Positions 53,022-63,184 of a stretch of 64,000 bases of DNA are shown one piece after another. The stretch is from Nonomuraea aurantiaca (GTDB lineage: Bacteria > Actinomycetota > Actinomycetes > Streptosporangiales > Streptosporangiaceae). The stretch's first letter is position 1, and each line of letters begins with the position of its first letter. Position numbers and translations under genes: made by a program. The notes under the pieces are model-generated. The model saw only the letters and a list, made by a program, of their open reading frames with translations, was not told the origin of the DNA and did not search any database. The stretch spans positions 62,001-126,000 of the forward strand of contig NZ_JAIWNB010000018.1 of assembly GCF_020215705.1 (NCBI RefSeq), given 5' to 3'.

Positions 53022-53324
53022 GCCCCGGATAGCGGGCAACCCCTGCAATTCCCGGCGACAAGTCACCATAATTGGTGATCTACGGCCTGGTTGTGCCGGG
53101 AGGAGAAATCCGGATGCCAGTTCGGCGACAGCTGCCGTAACCGCGCGCAGATGTAGGCGAGCCTGAGCGATGTGCGGGCAGCGCCCGTCGAGCCGGCACG
53201 GCACGGCTGGGTCGCAAGCGTCGAACGGCGCGACGGGCGAGGGCGGCGGCTGCCGGACGGGCTGTTCGTGGCGGCCCCAACCGTGCCGGGGTGACGAGGA
53301 AGAGGCTGGGGCCCATCCTTGCGT
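53022..53324. other. Intergenic region after the kinase gene
   Basis: No gene is supported in this 303-bp stretch. It separates the kinase gene from a convergent small membrane protein gene. No strong hairpin was found. Confidence 0.5.
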
Positions 53325-53498
53325 CTATGGGTGGTGCTTGAAACAGCCGAGCAGCCCCCACAAAACGGCGCCGCCGGCGGCGAGGCCGGTTAGGAGTGCG
53401 GCGGGCCACGTGGAGCCGTCCGCGAGCATGAGAGCAGTCGCGATGCTGGTGGAGGCGACTATCGCGAGCGCTATGAGAAGCGCACGTTGCAGGTCCAT
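53325..53498 (-). CDS. 57-aa two-helix membrane protein
   Basis: ATG 53498 has AGGAG nine nt upstream. The protein reads as two membrane helices (LLIALAIVASTSIATALML and AALLTGLAAGGAVLWGLLG) joined by a short polar turn (ADGSTWP) and ending CFKHHP. Many actinobacterial genomes encode such small membrane proteins without known function. Confidence 0.65.
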   Translation of the reverse strand: MDLQRALLIALAIVASTSIATALMLADGSTWPAALLTGLAAGGAVLWGLLGCFKHHP

Positions 53499-53912
53499 AC
53501 GAACCAACTCCTGTCCGACGAAGAACCCCATCCGAAGCAGGCTCCATGCGCGGCATGCGCAGTGGACGCCGTCCGGGGTGGATCCAGTAGGAGAAGGCCC
53601 TCTACCTGGCACGATACGGGGCCTTGCCGTACGAGCTCACGTTTTCGCGCAGTTTTGACATTGGCGTGTCCCAACGAAAACGCGCCCTACCGACGCTGGG
53701 CGCCGGCATGCGCACGATGCCCAGCAGATTCCGGACAGTCGGCTACAACCTGGCAAGAGGTGATCATGCGGATCTTCCGGTGCTCGGGTTCGTCCGGTTC
53801 CAGGGCGGACGGCGCGCACGAAAGTGGGCCGCGCCAGGCCGGGGGGAGACTGGCGCGGCCCATCGCCGGAGGAACCATTCCATGCCCTGGAGTGGCCGGC
53901 GAGATCGGGAAA
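53499..53912. other. Intergenic region with terminator, before isocitrate lyase stop
   Basis: No credible gene is seen in these 414 bp. The only clear element is the 12-bp hairpin at 53825-53862. Confidence 0.5.
53825..53862 (-). terminator. aceA: Strong hairpin downstream of isocitrate lyase gene
   Basis: TGGGCCGCGCCA and TGGCGCGGCCCA pair perfectly over 12 bp with a 14-nt loop. It lies about 50 bp after the isocitrate lyase stop on the minus strand, a typical terminator position. No U-tract is present. Confidence 0.7.
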
Positions 53913-55199
<1,287 letters not shown>

Positions 55200-55292
55200 T
55201 TTTCACTCCTTTGTCGTCCCCTGGGGCCTGTGCCGAGTCTGTGCCCGGGCCGACGCCGCCCAATAGCCTCCTGCGAACAGAAGAAGCAGCAA

Positions 55293-55304
55293 ATTTCGCG
55301 AAAT
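55293..55304. promoter_or_regulatory. Palindrome in the aceA/ramB-like divergent region
   Basis: ATTTCGCGAAAT is a perfect 12-bp palindrome about 95 bp before the aceA start. RamB sites in corynebacteria and mycobacteria are AT-rich with a GC step in the centre, so this is a candidate operator. The comparison is from memory of the motif class, not a computed match. Confidence 0.4.
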
Positions 55305-55444
55305 ATGAAGGTTTGTCCGTTGTTCTGCGGAGAATAAACGGCAAGTTTTCCATATGGACTAGACCAATGTGATGGGGTTCCGGAAGTCGGCGGCACCCCT
55401 GGCACTCCGACCTCCGATGTCTAGAAAATGGCCGGAATTTCTGT

Positions 55445-55458
55445 CTAAGATGCTCGCA
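55445..55458 (+). promoter_or_regulatory. -10 element for leaderless RamB-like gene
   Basis: TAAGAT at 55445-55450 lies 7 nt before ATG 55458, and no ribosome site is present. A leaderless transcript is likely. Confidence 0.5.
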
Positions 55459-56930
55459 TGGCGTCCTTGCTAGGCGAAGAACCGCTGTCTTTGACGCAAG
55501 AGCTCGATCTCATCGCGTTTGGGCAACGCCTCCGTCACCTGCGCAAACAGCGTGGCCTGACCCTCTCCGACCTGGGGACGCGGGTCAGCAGGGCGCCCAG
55601 TCAGCTGTCGCTGCTCGAGAACGGCAAACGCGAACCTAAGCTCACCCTGCTCAAGTCGCTGGCGGCCGCGCTGGGCGTCCCCGTCGAGGAGCTCCTGCGC
55701 CGCCAGCCGCCCAACCGCCGCGCCCAGCTCGAGATCGCCCTGGAAGAGGCCCAGCGCGACCCGATCTACGCGAGCCTCGGCCTGCCCCGGCTCAAGGTCT
55801 CCGCGCGCGTGCCGAACGACGTGCTCGAACACCTCCTCGGCCTGTACGGAGAGCTGCGCGCCAGGCAGGCCAGGGGCACCGCCACCCCCGAAGAGGCGAG
55901 GGTCGCGAACGCCGAGCTGAGACGCCGGCAGCGCGAGGTCGGCAACTACTTCCCCGAGATCGAGAAGGCCGCCGCCGAGGCGCTGACCTCGGTCGGCTAC
56001 CGCACCGGCGCCTTGTCCCAGAGCACGGTCCAGGGCCTCGTCACCCATTTCGGCTTCACGGTGCACACGGCTCAGGATCTCCCCAGATCCGTACGCTCCA
56101 TCACCGATCTCCGCAACCGCCGCATCTACGTCAAGCACGAGCAGCTCGGCATGCACACCCCCCGGACGATCCTGCTGCAGACCCTCGGTCACCTCGCGCT
56201 CGGCCACGGCAAGCCGCGCGACTTCGCCGACTTCCTGCGTCAGCGCACCGAGGCCAACTACTTCGCCGCCGCCGTGCTCGTACCGGAGAAGGCCGCGGCC
56301 CTCTACCTCCAGGAGGCCAAGTCGGACCGGGCGCTGTCGGTGGAGGACCTGCGTGATGTGTTCGCGGTGTCCTATGAGATGGCCGCCCACCGCTTCACGA
56401 ACCTGGCCACCCACCACCTCGATCTGGTCTGCCACTTCGTCCGCAACGATGCGGGCGGCACGATCTACAAGGCGTACGAGAACGACGGGATCGTCTTCCC
56501 CGCCGACGAGCAGGGGGCGATCGAGGGGCAGCGGATGTGCCTGCAGTGGTCGGGCCGCCAGGTGTTCTCCTCGCCGGACCGGTTCTCGGTGTTCTACCAG
56601 TACTCGGACTCGCCCACCGGCACCTATTTCTGTGTCGCGCACGTGGACCCGTCGCGGGAGCGGGACTTCGCGATCACGCTCGGGGTGCCGTTCAGGGAGT
56701 CGCGGTGGTTCCGGGGCAGGGAGACCACCAACCGCACCAAATCCAACTGCCCGACCGGCGACTGCTGCCGCCGCCCGCCCACCGAGCTGGCCGAACGCTG
56801 GGAGGGCTACGCCTGGCCCTCGGCCCGCGCCAACTCACACGTCCTGGCCGCCCTCCCGCCGGGGTCGTTCCCGGGCGTGGACGAGGCTGACGTCTACACC
56901 TTCCTGGAACGGCACGCCGCCGCGATCTAG
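55458..56930 (+). CDS. ramB: RamB/ScfR-like short-chain fatty-acid regulator
   Basis: 490 aa. The N-terminal XRE HTH is FGQRLRHLRKQRGLTLSDLG...SQLSLLENGKREPKL. A helical linker and an ImmA/IrrE-like (DUF955) region with LLQTLGHLALGHGKPRDF follow; here HLALGH replaces the HExxH of true peptidases. The C-terminal Cys-rich domain (CLQWSGRQ, NCPTGDCCRRP) is typical of the ScfR family. RamB controls glyoxylate and acetate genes in other actinobacteria. Divergence from aceA supports the same role. Confidence 0.87.
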   Translation: MASLLGEEPLSLTQELDLIAFGQRLRHLRKQRGLTLSDLGTRVSRAPSQLSLLENGKREPKLTLLKSLAAALGVPVEELLRRQPPNRRAQLEIALEEAQRDPIYASLGLPRLKVSARVPNDVLEHLLGLYGELRARQARGTATPEEARVANAELRRRQREVGNYFPEIEKAAAEALTSVGYRTGALSQSTVQGLVTHFGFTVHTAQDLPRSVRSITDLRNRRIYVKHEQLGMHTPRTILLQTLGHLALGHGKPRDFADFLRQRTEANYFAAAVLVPEKAAALYLQEAKSDRALSVEDLRDVFAVSYEMAAHRFTNLATHHLDLVCHFVRNDAGGTIYKAYENDGIVFPADEQGAIEGQRMCLQWSGRQVFSSPDRFSVFYQYSDSPTGTYFCVAHVDPSRERDFAITLGVPFRESRWFRGRETTNRTKSNCPTGDCCRRPPTELAERWEGYAWPSARANSHVLAALPPGSFPGVDEADVYTFLERHAAAI

Positions 56931-56964
56931 GCCGGGAACGGCACGCCGCCGCGATCCAGGCGAA

Positions 56965-57621
56965 TCAGGCGAGCCGATAGCCCACGCCGGGGGTGGTGGT
57001 GATGACGGGTGGTTCGCCGAGCTTGCGGCGCAGCCGCCCGATGGTCACGGTCACGGTGTTGGTGAACGGGTCGGCGTTCTCGTCCCAGACCCGCTCCAGC
57101 AGCTCCTCGGCGCTGAGGAAGCCGGGGCTCGCCCGCAGTAGCGCCTGCAGCAGGGCGAACTCCTTCACCGAAAGGTTCAGCTGCCTCCCGTCGCGTAGGG
57201 CGGTGCGGTGGATCGGGTCCAGCTCGATCCCGGCGGCGCGCAGGGTCCGCGGGCGCGCGTCCGGCCTGCGGCGGGCCAGCGCCTGGACGCGCAGGACCAG
57301 CTCAGGGAAGTGGAACGGCTTTGCGAGGTAGTCGTCCGCGCCGAGGGTCAGGCCGCTGACCCGGTCTCCGGGTGCCCCGGCCGCGGTCAGCATCAGCACC
57401 ATCGGGCGGTCCGGCCGCTCGCTGATCATCTGGCACAGCGTGTCGCCGTGCAGGCCGGGCAGATCGCGGTCCAGGACCACCACGTCGTACTCCGTGAGCT
57501 CCAGCTTGGCGGCGGCGCTCAGCCCGTCGTAGGTGATGTCGACCGCCATCCCCTGGTCGCGCAGCCCCTCGGCGACGACCTCGGCGAGCGGCCGCGCGTC
57601 CTCGACCACCATGATCCTCAT
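56965..57621 (-). CDS. OmpR-family response regulator
   Basis: 218 aa with a receiver domain (MVVEDARPLAE, phospho-Asp in YDVVVLDRDLPGLHG, YLAKPFHF) and a winged-helix domain (LSVKEFALLQALLRASPG, VTVTIGRLRRKLG). In the usual acidic pair one Asp is followed by Ala (EDA). Its start overlaps the kinase stop (ATGA). The kinase lies upstream in the transcript. Confidence 0.92.
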   Translation of the reverse strand: MRIMVVEDARPLAEVVAEGLRDQGMAVDITYDGLSAAAKLELTEYDVVVLDRDLPGLHGDTLCQMISERPDRPMVLMLTAAGAPGDRVSGLTLGADDYLAKPFHFPELVLRVQALARRRPDARPRTLRAAGIELDPIHRTALRDGRQLNLSVKEFALLQALLRASPGFLSAEELLERVWDENADPFTNTVTVTIGRLRRKLGEPPVITTTPGVGYRLA

Positions 57622-58757
57622 GCCGTCGCCCCGGCCGGCAGCGCGATCGAGACCTCCAGGCCGCCCTGCGGCCGGGCGAGCAGGCCGAGTCGGCCGCCGT
57701 GCGCCGCCGCGATCGCCGCCACGATGGACAGCCCGAGGCCGGAGCCGTTCTCGGACCCGGTGCGATCGGCGCCGAGCCGTTCGAAGGGCCGCGCGAGCCG
57801 GTCCACGTCCCGCTGGTCGAGTACGCGTCCGCCGGTCCGCACGACGAGCCGCACCTCGGCGCCCTCCCGGAGGGTCTCGGCGCGGATCCAGCCGTCCTCC
57901 TCGTTGTGGGTCACGGCGTTGTCGATCACGTTCTGCACCATCCGGGAGAGCAGCGCGGGATCGCCCCGGGTGCCCGCGGCCCGCAGCCGCGTGGTCACGT
58001 CCAGCCGTTTCGCCGCGATCGCGGTGGCCTGGCCGGTCAGCGCCCGCGTGACCAGATCGTCCAGGTCGACGACGGCGGCCTCGGCCAGGGCGCCGTGCTG
58101 GGCCCGGGCCAGCACCAGGAAGCCGCCGAGCAGCTGATCCACCTGGTCCAGCTGGGTACGCAGCCGATCACCCACGACGAGCGTCTGCGCCGGCACGCCG
58201 GGCTTGGCGACCGCGACGTCCAGGGAGGCCCGCATGGTCGCCAGCGGGGTCCGCAACTCGTGCGAGGCGTTGGCGACGAACCGGCGCTGGGCGGCGAACG
58301 ACGCCTCCAGCCGTTCCAGCAGGCCGTCGATGGTGTCGGCGAGGTCCTTCACCTCGTCGGCCGGGCCGCTGACGGCCAGCCGCCGGTCCAGGTTGTCGGC
58401 GGAGATGTGCCGGGTCGCCGCGGTGATCAGCCGCAGCGGGCGCAGCACCCGGCGGGCCAGCGCCCGGCCGACCAGCAGGGACACGATCGCCATCACCACC
58501 AGCGCGAGCAGGGAGCCGACCAGCAGCTGCCGGGACTGGTTCGCCTCCGTGTCGCCCAGTTGCCGCTGCAACTGGAGAATGTGCCGCTGCGCCGCGGTCA
58601 TGCCGTCGCCGCCCGGCGGGGGCGGTCCCACGGAGGCGACCTCGGTGTCGGACAACACGAAGGTCAGGGCCAGCAGCACAATGCCGGACAGCAGGAACAC
58701 CCCGGCGTACAAGATCGTGAAACGGGCCCCCACGGTCCCCTTACGCAGCCTGATCAC
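57618..58757 (-). CDS. Two-component sensor histidine kinase
   Basis: About 379 aa: membrane helix FTILYAGVFLLSGIVLLALT, a short extracytoplasmic loop rich in Gln, second helix LLVGSLLALVVMAIVSLLVG, HAMP linker, phospho-acceptor FVANASHELRTPLATMRASL, N box MVQNVIDNAVTHN and a G box GSGLGLSIVAAI. GTG 58757 is the only start that fits but its GGAGG is very close (1 nt). The kinase is divergent from a membrane protein at 58843, a possible target. Confidence 0.88.
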   Translation of the reverse strand: MIRLRKGTVGARFTILYAGVFLLSGIVLLALTFVLSDTEVASVGPPPPGGDGMTAAQRHILQLQRQLGDTEANQSRQLLVGSLLALVVMAIVSLLVGRALARRVLRPLRLITAATRHISADNLDRRLAVSGPADEVKDLADTIDGLLERLEASFAAQRRFVANASHELRTPLATMRASLDVAVAKPGVPAQTLVVGDRLRTQLDQVDQLLGGFLVLARAQHGALAEAAVVDLDDLVTRALTGQATAIAAKRLDVTTRLRAAGTRGDPALLSRMVQNVIDNAVTHNEEDGWIRAETLREGAEVRLVVRTGGRVLDQRDVDRLARPFERLGADRTGSENGSGLGLSIVAAIAAAHGGRLGLLARPQGGLEVSIALPAGATA

Positions 58758-58842
58758 GCCTCCAGGATGCCCGAACGGACCTAACAGCGGTATGACAGGC
58801 CCGCTTCGGGCGGTGTTAGGCCGGCGCCCATAGAACGACCGC

Positions 58843-60351
58843 ATGCTGAGCACCCAACTCCTCCATCGGGAATGGACGGCCTTCCGCCGTCCCGGCCGCC
58901 TGATCGCCCTGGCGGCGGCGGCCCTCGCCGTGATCGCCACCGGCCTGCTCTTCACCTCCACGGTCGACTGCGGCGATCCCTGCCCGGTCGCTCCGACCGC
59001 CGCGGACGGCTCGATCGTCAGTGACCGGTTCTGGTTCCACCACCGCGACCTCGGTCCGAACGGCGTCATCACCGTGCGGATGACCTCGATGACCGGCACG
59101 ATCACCTACCCCCCGCCGAACCATGACCAGATCGTCTCCGGCCTGGTGCCGTGGGCGAAGGCCGGAATCATCATCAAGGATGGCGTCCGGCAGGGCTCCT
59201 CGTACGCGGCGCTGATGATGACCGGCCACCACGGCGTGCGGATGCAGGACGACTATCGGCACGACGTCGCCGGGAGCCCGGGCGGCCTGTCGCCGGGATC
59301 CCCGCGCTGGCTGCGGCTGACACGGTCCGGGGACACCATCACCGGCGCGGAGTCCGCCGACGGCCGGAGCTGGCACACGGTCGGGACGGTACGCCTGGTG
59401 GGCCTGCCGGAGACGGTGCAGGCCGGACTGTTCGCCGCCTCTCCCGGCGACCTCACGTTACGGGAGGTCGGACTCGGCGGTGCCATCGAGGAGGTCCGGT
59501 TCACGCAGGCCACCGGGGTCTTCGACCACGTCGAGGTGACGGACACGGCCGTCGGTAAGAACGTGGTGGGCGCGGCCGGCGGCAAGTGGCGCAGCGAGTC
59601 TGTCGGCGGGATGAACCACACCGACTGGGAGAAGTACCACACCGCCTCCGGCGCGGTCGAGAAGGACGGCGTCATCACCGTGAGCGGGACCGGCGACATC
59701 GGCCCGATCGGGGACGAGGGCGGCATGACCGTCGTGAACACGCTGCGCGGTCTGGTGATCGCACTGATCATCGTCCTGGTCGCGGCCGCCCGGTTCGGCG
59801 CCCGGTCCGGCACGCCGGCGTCCCGCCCGGTCCTGGCCGCGCGGGCCGTGGTGACCGGCGGCGCGATCTTTGTGGCCGGGCTCGTCGCTGTCGGCGTGGC
59901 GATGGCACTCGGCCTCGCGATCCTGGCCGGTAGGGGCGTCCCCCTGCAGCCGGTGTCACCGGTGACCGGCGCCCGGGTCGTCATCGGCCTCGCGGTGGTG
60001 CTCGCGCTGTGCGGTGTGCTGGCGTACGGGCTCGGGGTCCTGCTGCGGCGCGGCTGGGCGGCGATCCTGCTCGCGCTGGCGCTCGTCGCCGTGCCCTACA
60101 CGGTGGCCGCGCTCCCGCTGCTGCCCGACGCCGTGGCGCAGTGGCTGCTGCGGCTCACCCCGGCCGCGGGCTTGGCCGTCCAGCAGACGACGGTGGAGTA
60201 TCCGCAGGTGGTCGCGCACTACGCGCCGTCCGCCGGATACTTCCCGCTGCCCGGCTGGGCCGGCTTCGCCGTGCTGTGCGCGTACACGCTGGCGGTGCTG
60301 TGGCCGGTCCTGAACCGCACCCCGGCCGGCCCGCCCGCGAACTGGCGATGA
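58843..60351 (+). CDS. Membrane protein with extracytoplasmic beta-sandwich domain
   Basis: 502 aa. An N-terminal helix (LIALAAAALAVIATGLLFTS) is followed by about 250 residues of extracytoplasmic sequence with a laminin-G/DUF1349-like look (WFHHRDLGPNGVITVRMTSM, WAKAGIIIKDG, YAALMMTGHHGVRM, SADGRSWHTVG). Then five or six helices resemble an ABC-2 permease. No ATPase gene is adjacent. It is divergent from a two-component system. It could be an ABC-2 permease with an inserted sensory or carbohydrate-binding domain; function unknown. Confidence 0.75.
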   Translation: MLSTQLLHREWTAFRRPGRLIALAAAALAVIATGLLFTSTVDCGDPCPVAPTAADGSIVSDRFWFHHRDLGPNGVITVRMTSMTGTITYPPPNHDQIVSGLVPWAKAGIIIKDGVRQGSSYAALMMTGHHGVRMQDDYRHDVAGSPGGLSPGSPRWLRLTRSGDTITGAESADGRSWHTVGTVRLVGLPETVQAGLFAASPGDLTLREVGLGGAIEEVRFTQATGVFDHVEVTDTAVGKNVVGAAGGKWRSESVGGMNHTDWEKYHTASGAVEKDGVITVSGTGDIGPIGDEGGMTVVNTLRGLVIALIIVLVAAARFGARSGTPASRPVLAARAVVTGGAIFVAGLVAVGVAMALGLAILAGRGVPLQPVSPVTGARVVIGLAVVLALCGVLAYGLGVLLRRGWAAILLALALVAVPYTVAALPLLPDAVAQWLLRLTPAAGLAVQQTTVEYPQVVAHYAPSAGYFPLPGWAGFAVLCAYTLAVLWPVLNRTPAGPPANWR

Positions 60352-60362
60352 AGGTGCCCGCA

Positions 60363-60387
60363 ATAGGGTAGGGGGGTATGGTAATAT
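60363..60387. promoter_or_regulatory. CsoR operator overlapping -10 element
   Basis: ATAGGGTAGGGGGGTATGG (60363-60381) contains the G-tract with TA ends typical of CsoR sites, and TAATAT at 60382-60387 looks like a -10 box. Binding of copper-free CsoR here would block the csoR-copZ-copA operon. Confidence 0.7.
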
Positions 60388-60417
60388 CGACAGCAGAGCG
60401 CGGGAGAGGAGCGGCGA

Positions 60418-60699
60418 ATGGCCGGCTACACCGACAACAAGCAGGACCACCAGCGGCGGTTGCGCCGGGTCGAAGGCCAGGTGCGTGGGCTGCAGCGGAT
60501 GGTCGAGGACGACAAATACTGCATCGACATCCTCACGCAGGTCTCGGCGGCCACCAGCGCCCTGCAGTCGTTCGCCCTGTCCCTGCTCGAAGAGCACCTG
60601 AGTCACTGCGTCGCCGAAGCCACCCTCAAGGGCGGCCCCGAGGCCCAGGCCAAGGTCAAAGAGGCCAGTGACGCCATCGCCCGACTTGTTCGTTCCTGA
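60418..60699 (+). CDS. csoR: Copper-sensing repressor CsoR
   Basis: A 93-aa all-helical metal-sensing repressor. The Cu(I) ligands of the family are conserved: Cys35 (DDKYCIDIL), His60 and Cys64 (EEHLSHC). The DNA-contact face is rich in Arg (RRLRRVEGQVRG). GAGGAG precedes ATG 60418. Cu(I) binding releases the repressor. It is the first gene of a copper-efflux operon and has a CsoR-type site in its promoter. Confidence 0.92.
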   Translation: MAGYTDNKQDHQRRLRRVEGQVRGLQRMVEDDKYCIDILTQVSAATSALQSFALSLLEEHLSHCVAEATLKGGPEAQAKVKEASDAIARLVRS

Positions 60700-60717
60700 T
60701 CCGGAAGGTAGATCGAT

Positions 60718-60927
60718 ATGAGCACCGCCACCTACACCGTCAAGGGCATGACCTGCGGCCACTGCGTGAGCTCGGTCAAGGAAGAGGTCGGCGAGGTCGC
60801 CGGAGTCACCTCCGTGGAGGTGGACCTGGCCAGCGGACTGCTGACCGTGGACAGCGAGGGCCTGATCGACGAGGCGAAGATCGTCGCCGCCGTCAAGGAG
60901 GCCGGCTACGAAGTGGCGAACCAGTGA
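60718..60927 (+). CDS. copZ: Copper chaperone (CopZ-like HMA protein)
   Basis: A 69-aa ferredoxin-like HMA domain with the metal motif GMTCGHC (Cys13 and Cys16). It carries Cu(I) to the P-type ATPase encoded 37 bp downstream. GGAAGG lies upstream of ATG 60718. The gene lies 18 bp after csoR. Confidence 0.93.
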   Translation: MSTATYTVKGMTCGHCVSSVKEEVGEVAGVTSVEVDLASGLLTVDSEGLIDEAKIVAAVKEAGYEVANQ

Positions 60928-60964
60928 CGAACACCGCGGCGAAACTCCGCGCCTAGGAGTGGTG

Positions 60965-63184
60965 ATGACCTCCCTCACCGACGGCAACGCCGTCGAGCTC
61001 TCGATCGGCGGCATGACCTGCGCGTCCTGCGCCAACCGGATCGAGCGCAAGCTCAACAAGCTCGACGGCGTGACCGCGACGGTCAACTACGCGACGGAGA
61101 AGGCGAAGGTCACCTTCCCCGACGGCGTCGACCCGCGGCTGCTGATCAGCGAGGTGGAGAAGGCGGGCTACAGCGCCGCGCTGCCCGCCCCGCCCGCCGC
61201 CGCGGCGGGGGAGGAGCACGAGCCGGACGACGAGCTGCGTCCGCTGCGCGACCGGCTGATCACCTCGGTTGTGCTGTCCGTGCCGGTGATCGCGATGGCG
61301 ATGATCCCGGCGCTGCAGTTCACCAACTGGCAGTGGTTGTCGCTGACCCTGGCCGCGCCGGTGGTGATCTACGCGGGCCGGCCGTTCCACCAGGCCGCTT
61401 GGGCCAACCTGCGGCACGGCGCGGCGACGATGGACACGCTCGTCTCGGTCGGCACGCTGGCCGCGCTCGGCTGGTCGCTGTGGGCGCTGTTCTTCGGTAC
61501 GGCCGGCACGCCCGGCATGACGCACCCGTTCGAGTTCACGATCGAGCGCACCGACGGCTCCGGCAACATCTACCTGGAGGCCGCCGCGGGGGTGACGGCG
61601 TTCATCCTGGCCGGGCGCTACTTCGAGGCGCGTTCGAAGCGCCGCGCGGGAGCCGCCCTGCGGGCGCTGATGGAGCTGGGCGCCAAGGAGGTCTCGGTGC
61701 TGCGCGACGGCGTCGAGACCCGCGTTCCCGCCGACCGGCTCGAGGTGTGCGACACCTTCGTCGTACGGCCGGGCGAGAAGATCGCCACCGACGGCGTGAT
61801 CGAGGAGGGTTCCTCGGCCGTCGACGCCTCGATGCTGACCGGCGAGTCCATCCCCGTGGAGGTGCGGCCCGGCGACGCTGTCACCGGCGCCACCGTCAAC
61901 GCGGGCGGTCGTCTCGTGGTCCGCGCGACCAGGGTGGGCGCCGACACCCGGCTCGCGCAGATGGCCAAGCTGGTGGAGGCGGCGCAGACCGGCAAGGCGC
62001 AGGTGCAACGGCTGGCCGACCGCGTCTCCGGCGTCTTCGTGCCGATCGTGATCGGCCTGGCGGTCGCCACCCTGGGCTTCTGGCTCGGCACCGGCGGCGG
62101 GGCGGGGGCGGCGTTCACCGCGGCCGTGGCCGTCCTCATCATCGCCTGCCCGTGCGCGCTGGGCCTGGCCACGCCGACCGCGCTGCTGGTCGGCACCGGG
62201 CGGGGCGCCCAGCTGGGCATCCTGATCAAGGGACCCGAGGTGCTGGAGTCGACCCGCGAGGTCGACACGATCGTGCTGGACAAGACCGGCACGGTCACCG
62301 AGGGCAGGATGACGCTCACCGGCGTGCACCTGGCCGACGGCGAGGACCGCGAGCAGGTGCTGCGGCTGGCGGGCGCGCTCGAACACGCCTCCGAGCACCC
62401 GATCGCCCAGGCCATCGCGCGGGCGGCCGGATCTGACGCCACGGTCGAGGACTTCGCCAACATCGAGGGCCTCGGCGTGCGTGGCGTCGTCGACGGGCAC
62501 GCGGTGCTGGTCGGCCGCCCGAAGCTGTTGGCCGAGCGGTCGCAGCAGCTGCCCGCTGACCTGGCACGCCGCTCGGCCGAAGAGCAGACGGCCGGTCGTA
62601 CGGCGGTGGCGGTGGGCTGGGACGGTCAGGCCCGCGCGGTACTCGTGGTGGCCGACGTGGTCAAGCCGACCAGCCGGGAGGCCATCGGGCAGCTGCGCCG
62701 CCTGGGCCTGACCCCGGTGCTGCTGACCGGCGACAACGAGGCGGTGGCCGGCTCGGTCGCGGCCGAGGTGGGCATCGACGAGGTGATCGCCGAAGTGCTG
62801 CCCGCCGACAAGGTCGACGTGGTCAAGCGGCTGCAGGCCGAGGGCAAGGTCGTGGCCATGGTGGGTGACGGGGTCAACGACGCCGCCGCGCTGGCCCAGG
62901 CCGATCTCGGGCTGGCCATGGGCACCGGCACCGACGCGGCCATCGAGGCCGCCGACCTGACGCTGGTCCGCGGCGACCTGCGCGTGGCGGCCGACGCCCT
63001 GCGCCTGTCCCGCAGGACGATCGGCACGATCAAGACGAACCTGTTCTGGGCGTTCGCCTACAACGTGGCCGCCCTGCCGCTGGCCGCGCTCGGGCTGCTC
63101 AACCCGATGATCGCCGGTGCGGCGATGGCGTTCTCGAGCGTCTTCGTGGTGAGCAACAGCCTGCGGCTGCGCCGGTTCAGGTGA
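60965..63184 (+). CDS. copA: Copper-exporting P1B-type ATPase
   Basis: 739 aa. One N-terminal HMA domain has GMTCASC (Cys19, Cys22). Membrane helices, the actuator motif TGES, the channel motif CPC in IIACPCALGLATP (near residue 395), phosphorylation motif DKTGT (near 439), SEHPIAQ and the hinge GDGVNDAAAL (near 634) follow. It pumps Cu(I) out of the cytoplasm. ATG 60965 has AGGAG 5 nt upstream and is preferred over GTG 60959. Its 3' end overlaps the convergent TetR gene by 8 bp. Confidence 0.95.
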   Translation: MTSLTDGNAVELSIGGMTCASCANRIERKLNKLDGVTATVNYATEKAKVTFPDGVDPRLLISEVEKAGYSAALPAPPAAAAGEEHEPDDELRPLRDRLITSVVLSVPVIAMAMIPALQFTNWQWLSLTLAAPVVIYAGRPFHQAAWANLRHGAATMDTLVSVGTLAALGWSLWALFFGTAGTPGMTHPFEFTIERTDGSGNIYLEAAAGVTAFILAGRYFEARSKRRAGAALRALMELGAKEVSVLRDGVETRVPADRLEVCDTFVVRPGEKIATDGVIEEGSSAVDASMLTGESIPVEVRPGDAVTGATVNAGGRLVVRATRVGADTRLAQMAKLVEAAQTGKAQVQRLADRVSGVFVPIVIGLAVATLGFWLGTGGGAGAAFTAAVAVLIIACPCALGLATPTALLVGTGRGAQLGILIKGPEVLESTREVDTIVLDKTGTVTEGRMTLTGVHLADGEDREQVLRLAGALEHASEHPIAQAIARAAGSDATVEDFANIEGLGVRGVVDGHAVLVGRPKLLAERSQQLPADLARRSAEEQTAGRTAVAVGWDGQARAVLVVADVVKPTSREAIGQLRRLGLTPVLLTGDNEAVAGSVAAEVGIDEVIAEVLPADKVDVVKRLQAEGKVVAMVGDGVNDAAALAQADLGLAMGTGTDAAIEAADLTLVRGDLRVAADALRLSRRTIGTIKTNLFWAFAYNVAALPLAALGLLNPMIAGAAMAFSSVFVVSNSLRLRRFR

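Noticed and set aside
51335..53032. 565-codon open frame overlapping the Ser/Thr kinase in another frame
   Set aside because: The kinase frame carries all catalytic motifs; the alternative frame is a low-complexity Arg/Gly/Ala translation.
56170..56240. Possible active peptidase site in the RamB-like regulator
   Set aside because: The motif reads HLALGH, which lacks the Glu of HExxH, so peptidase activity is not expected.
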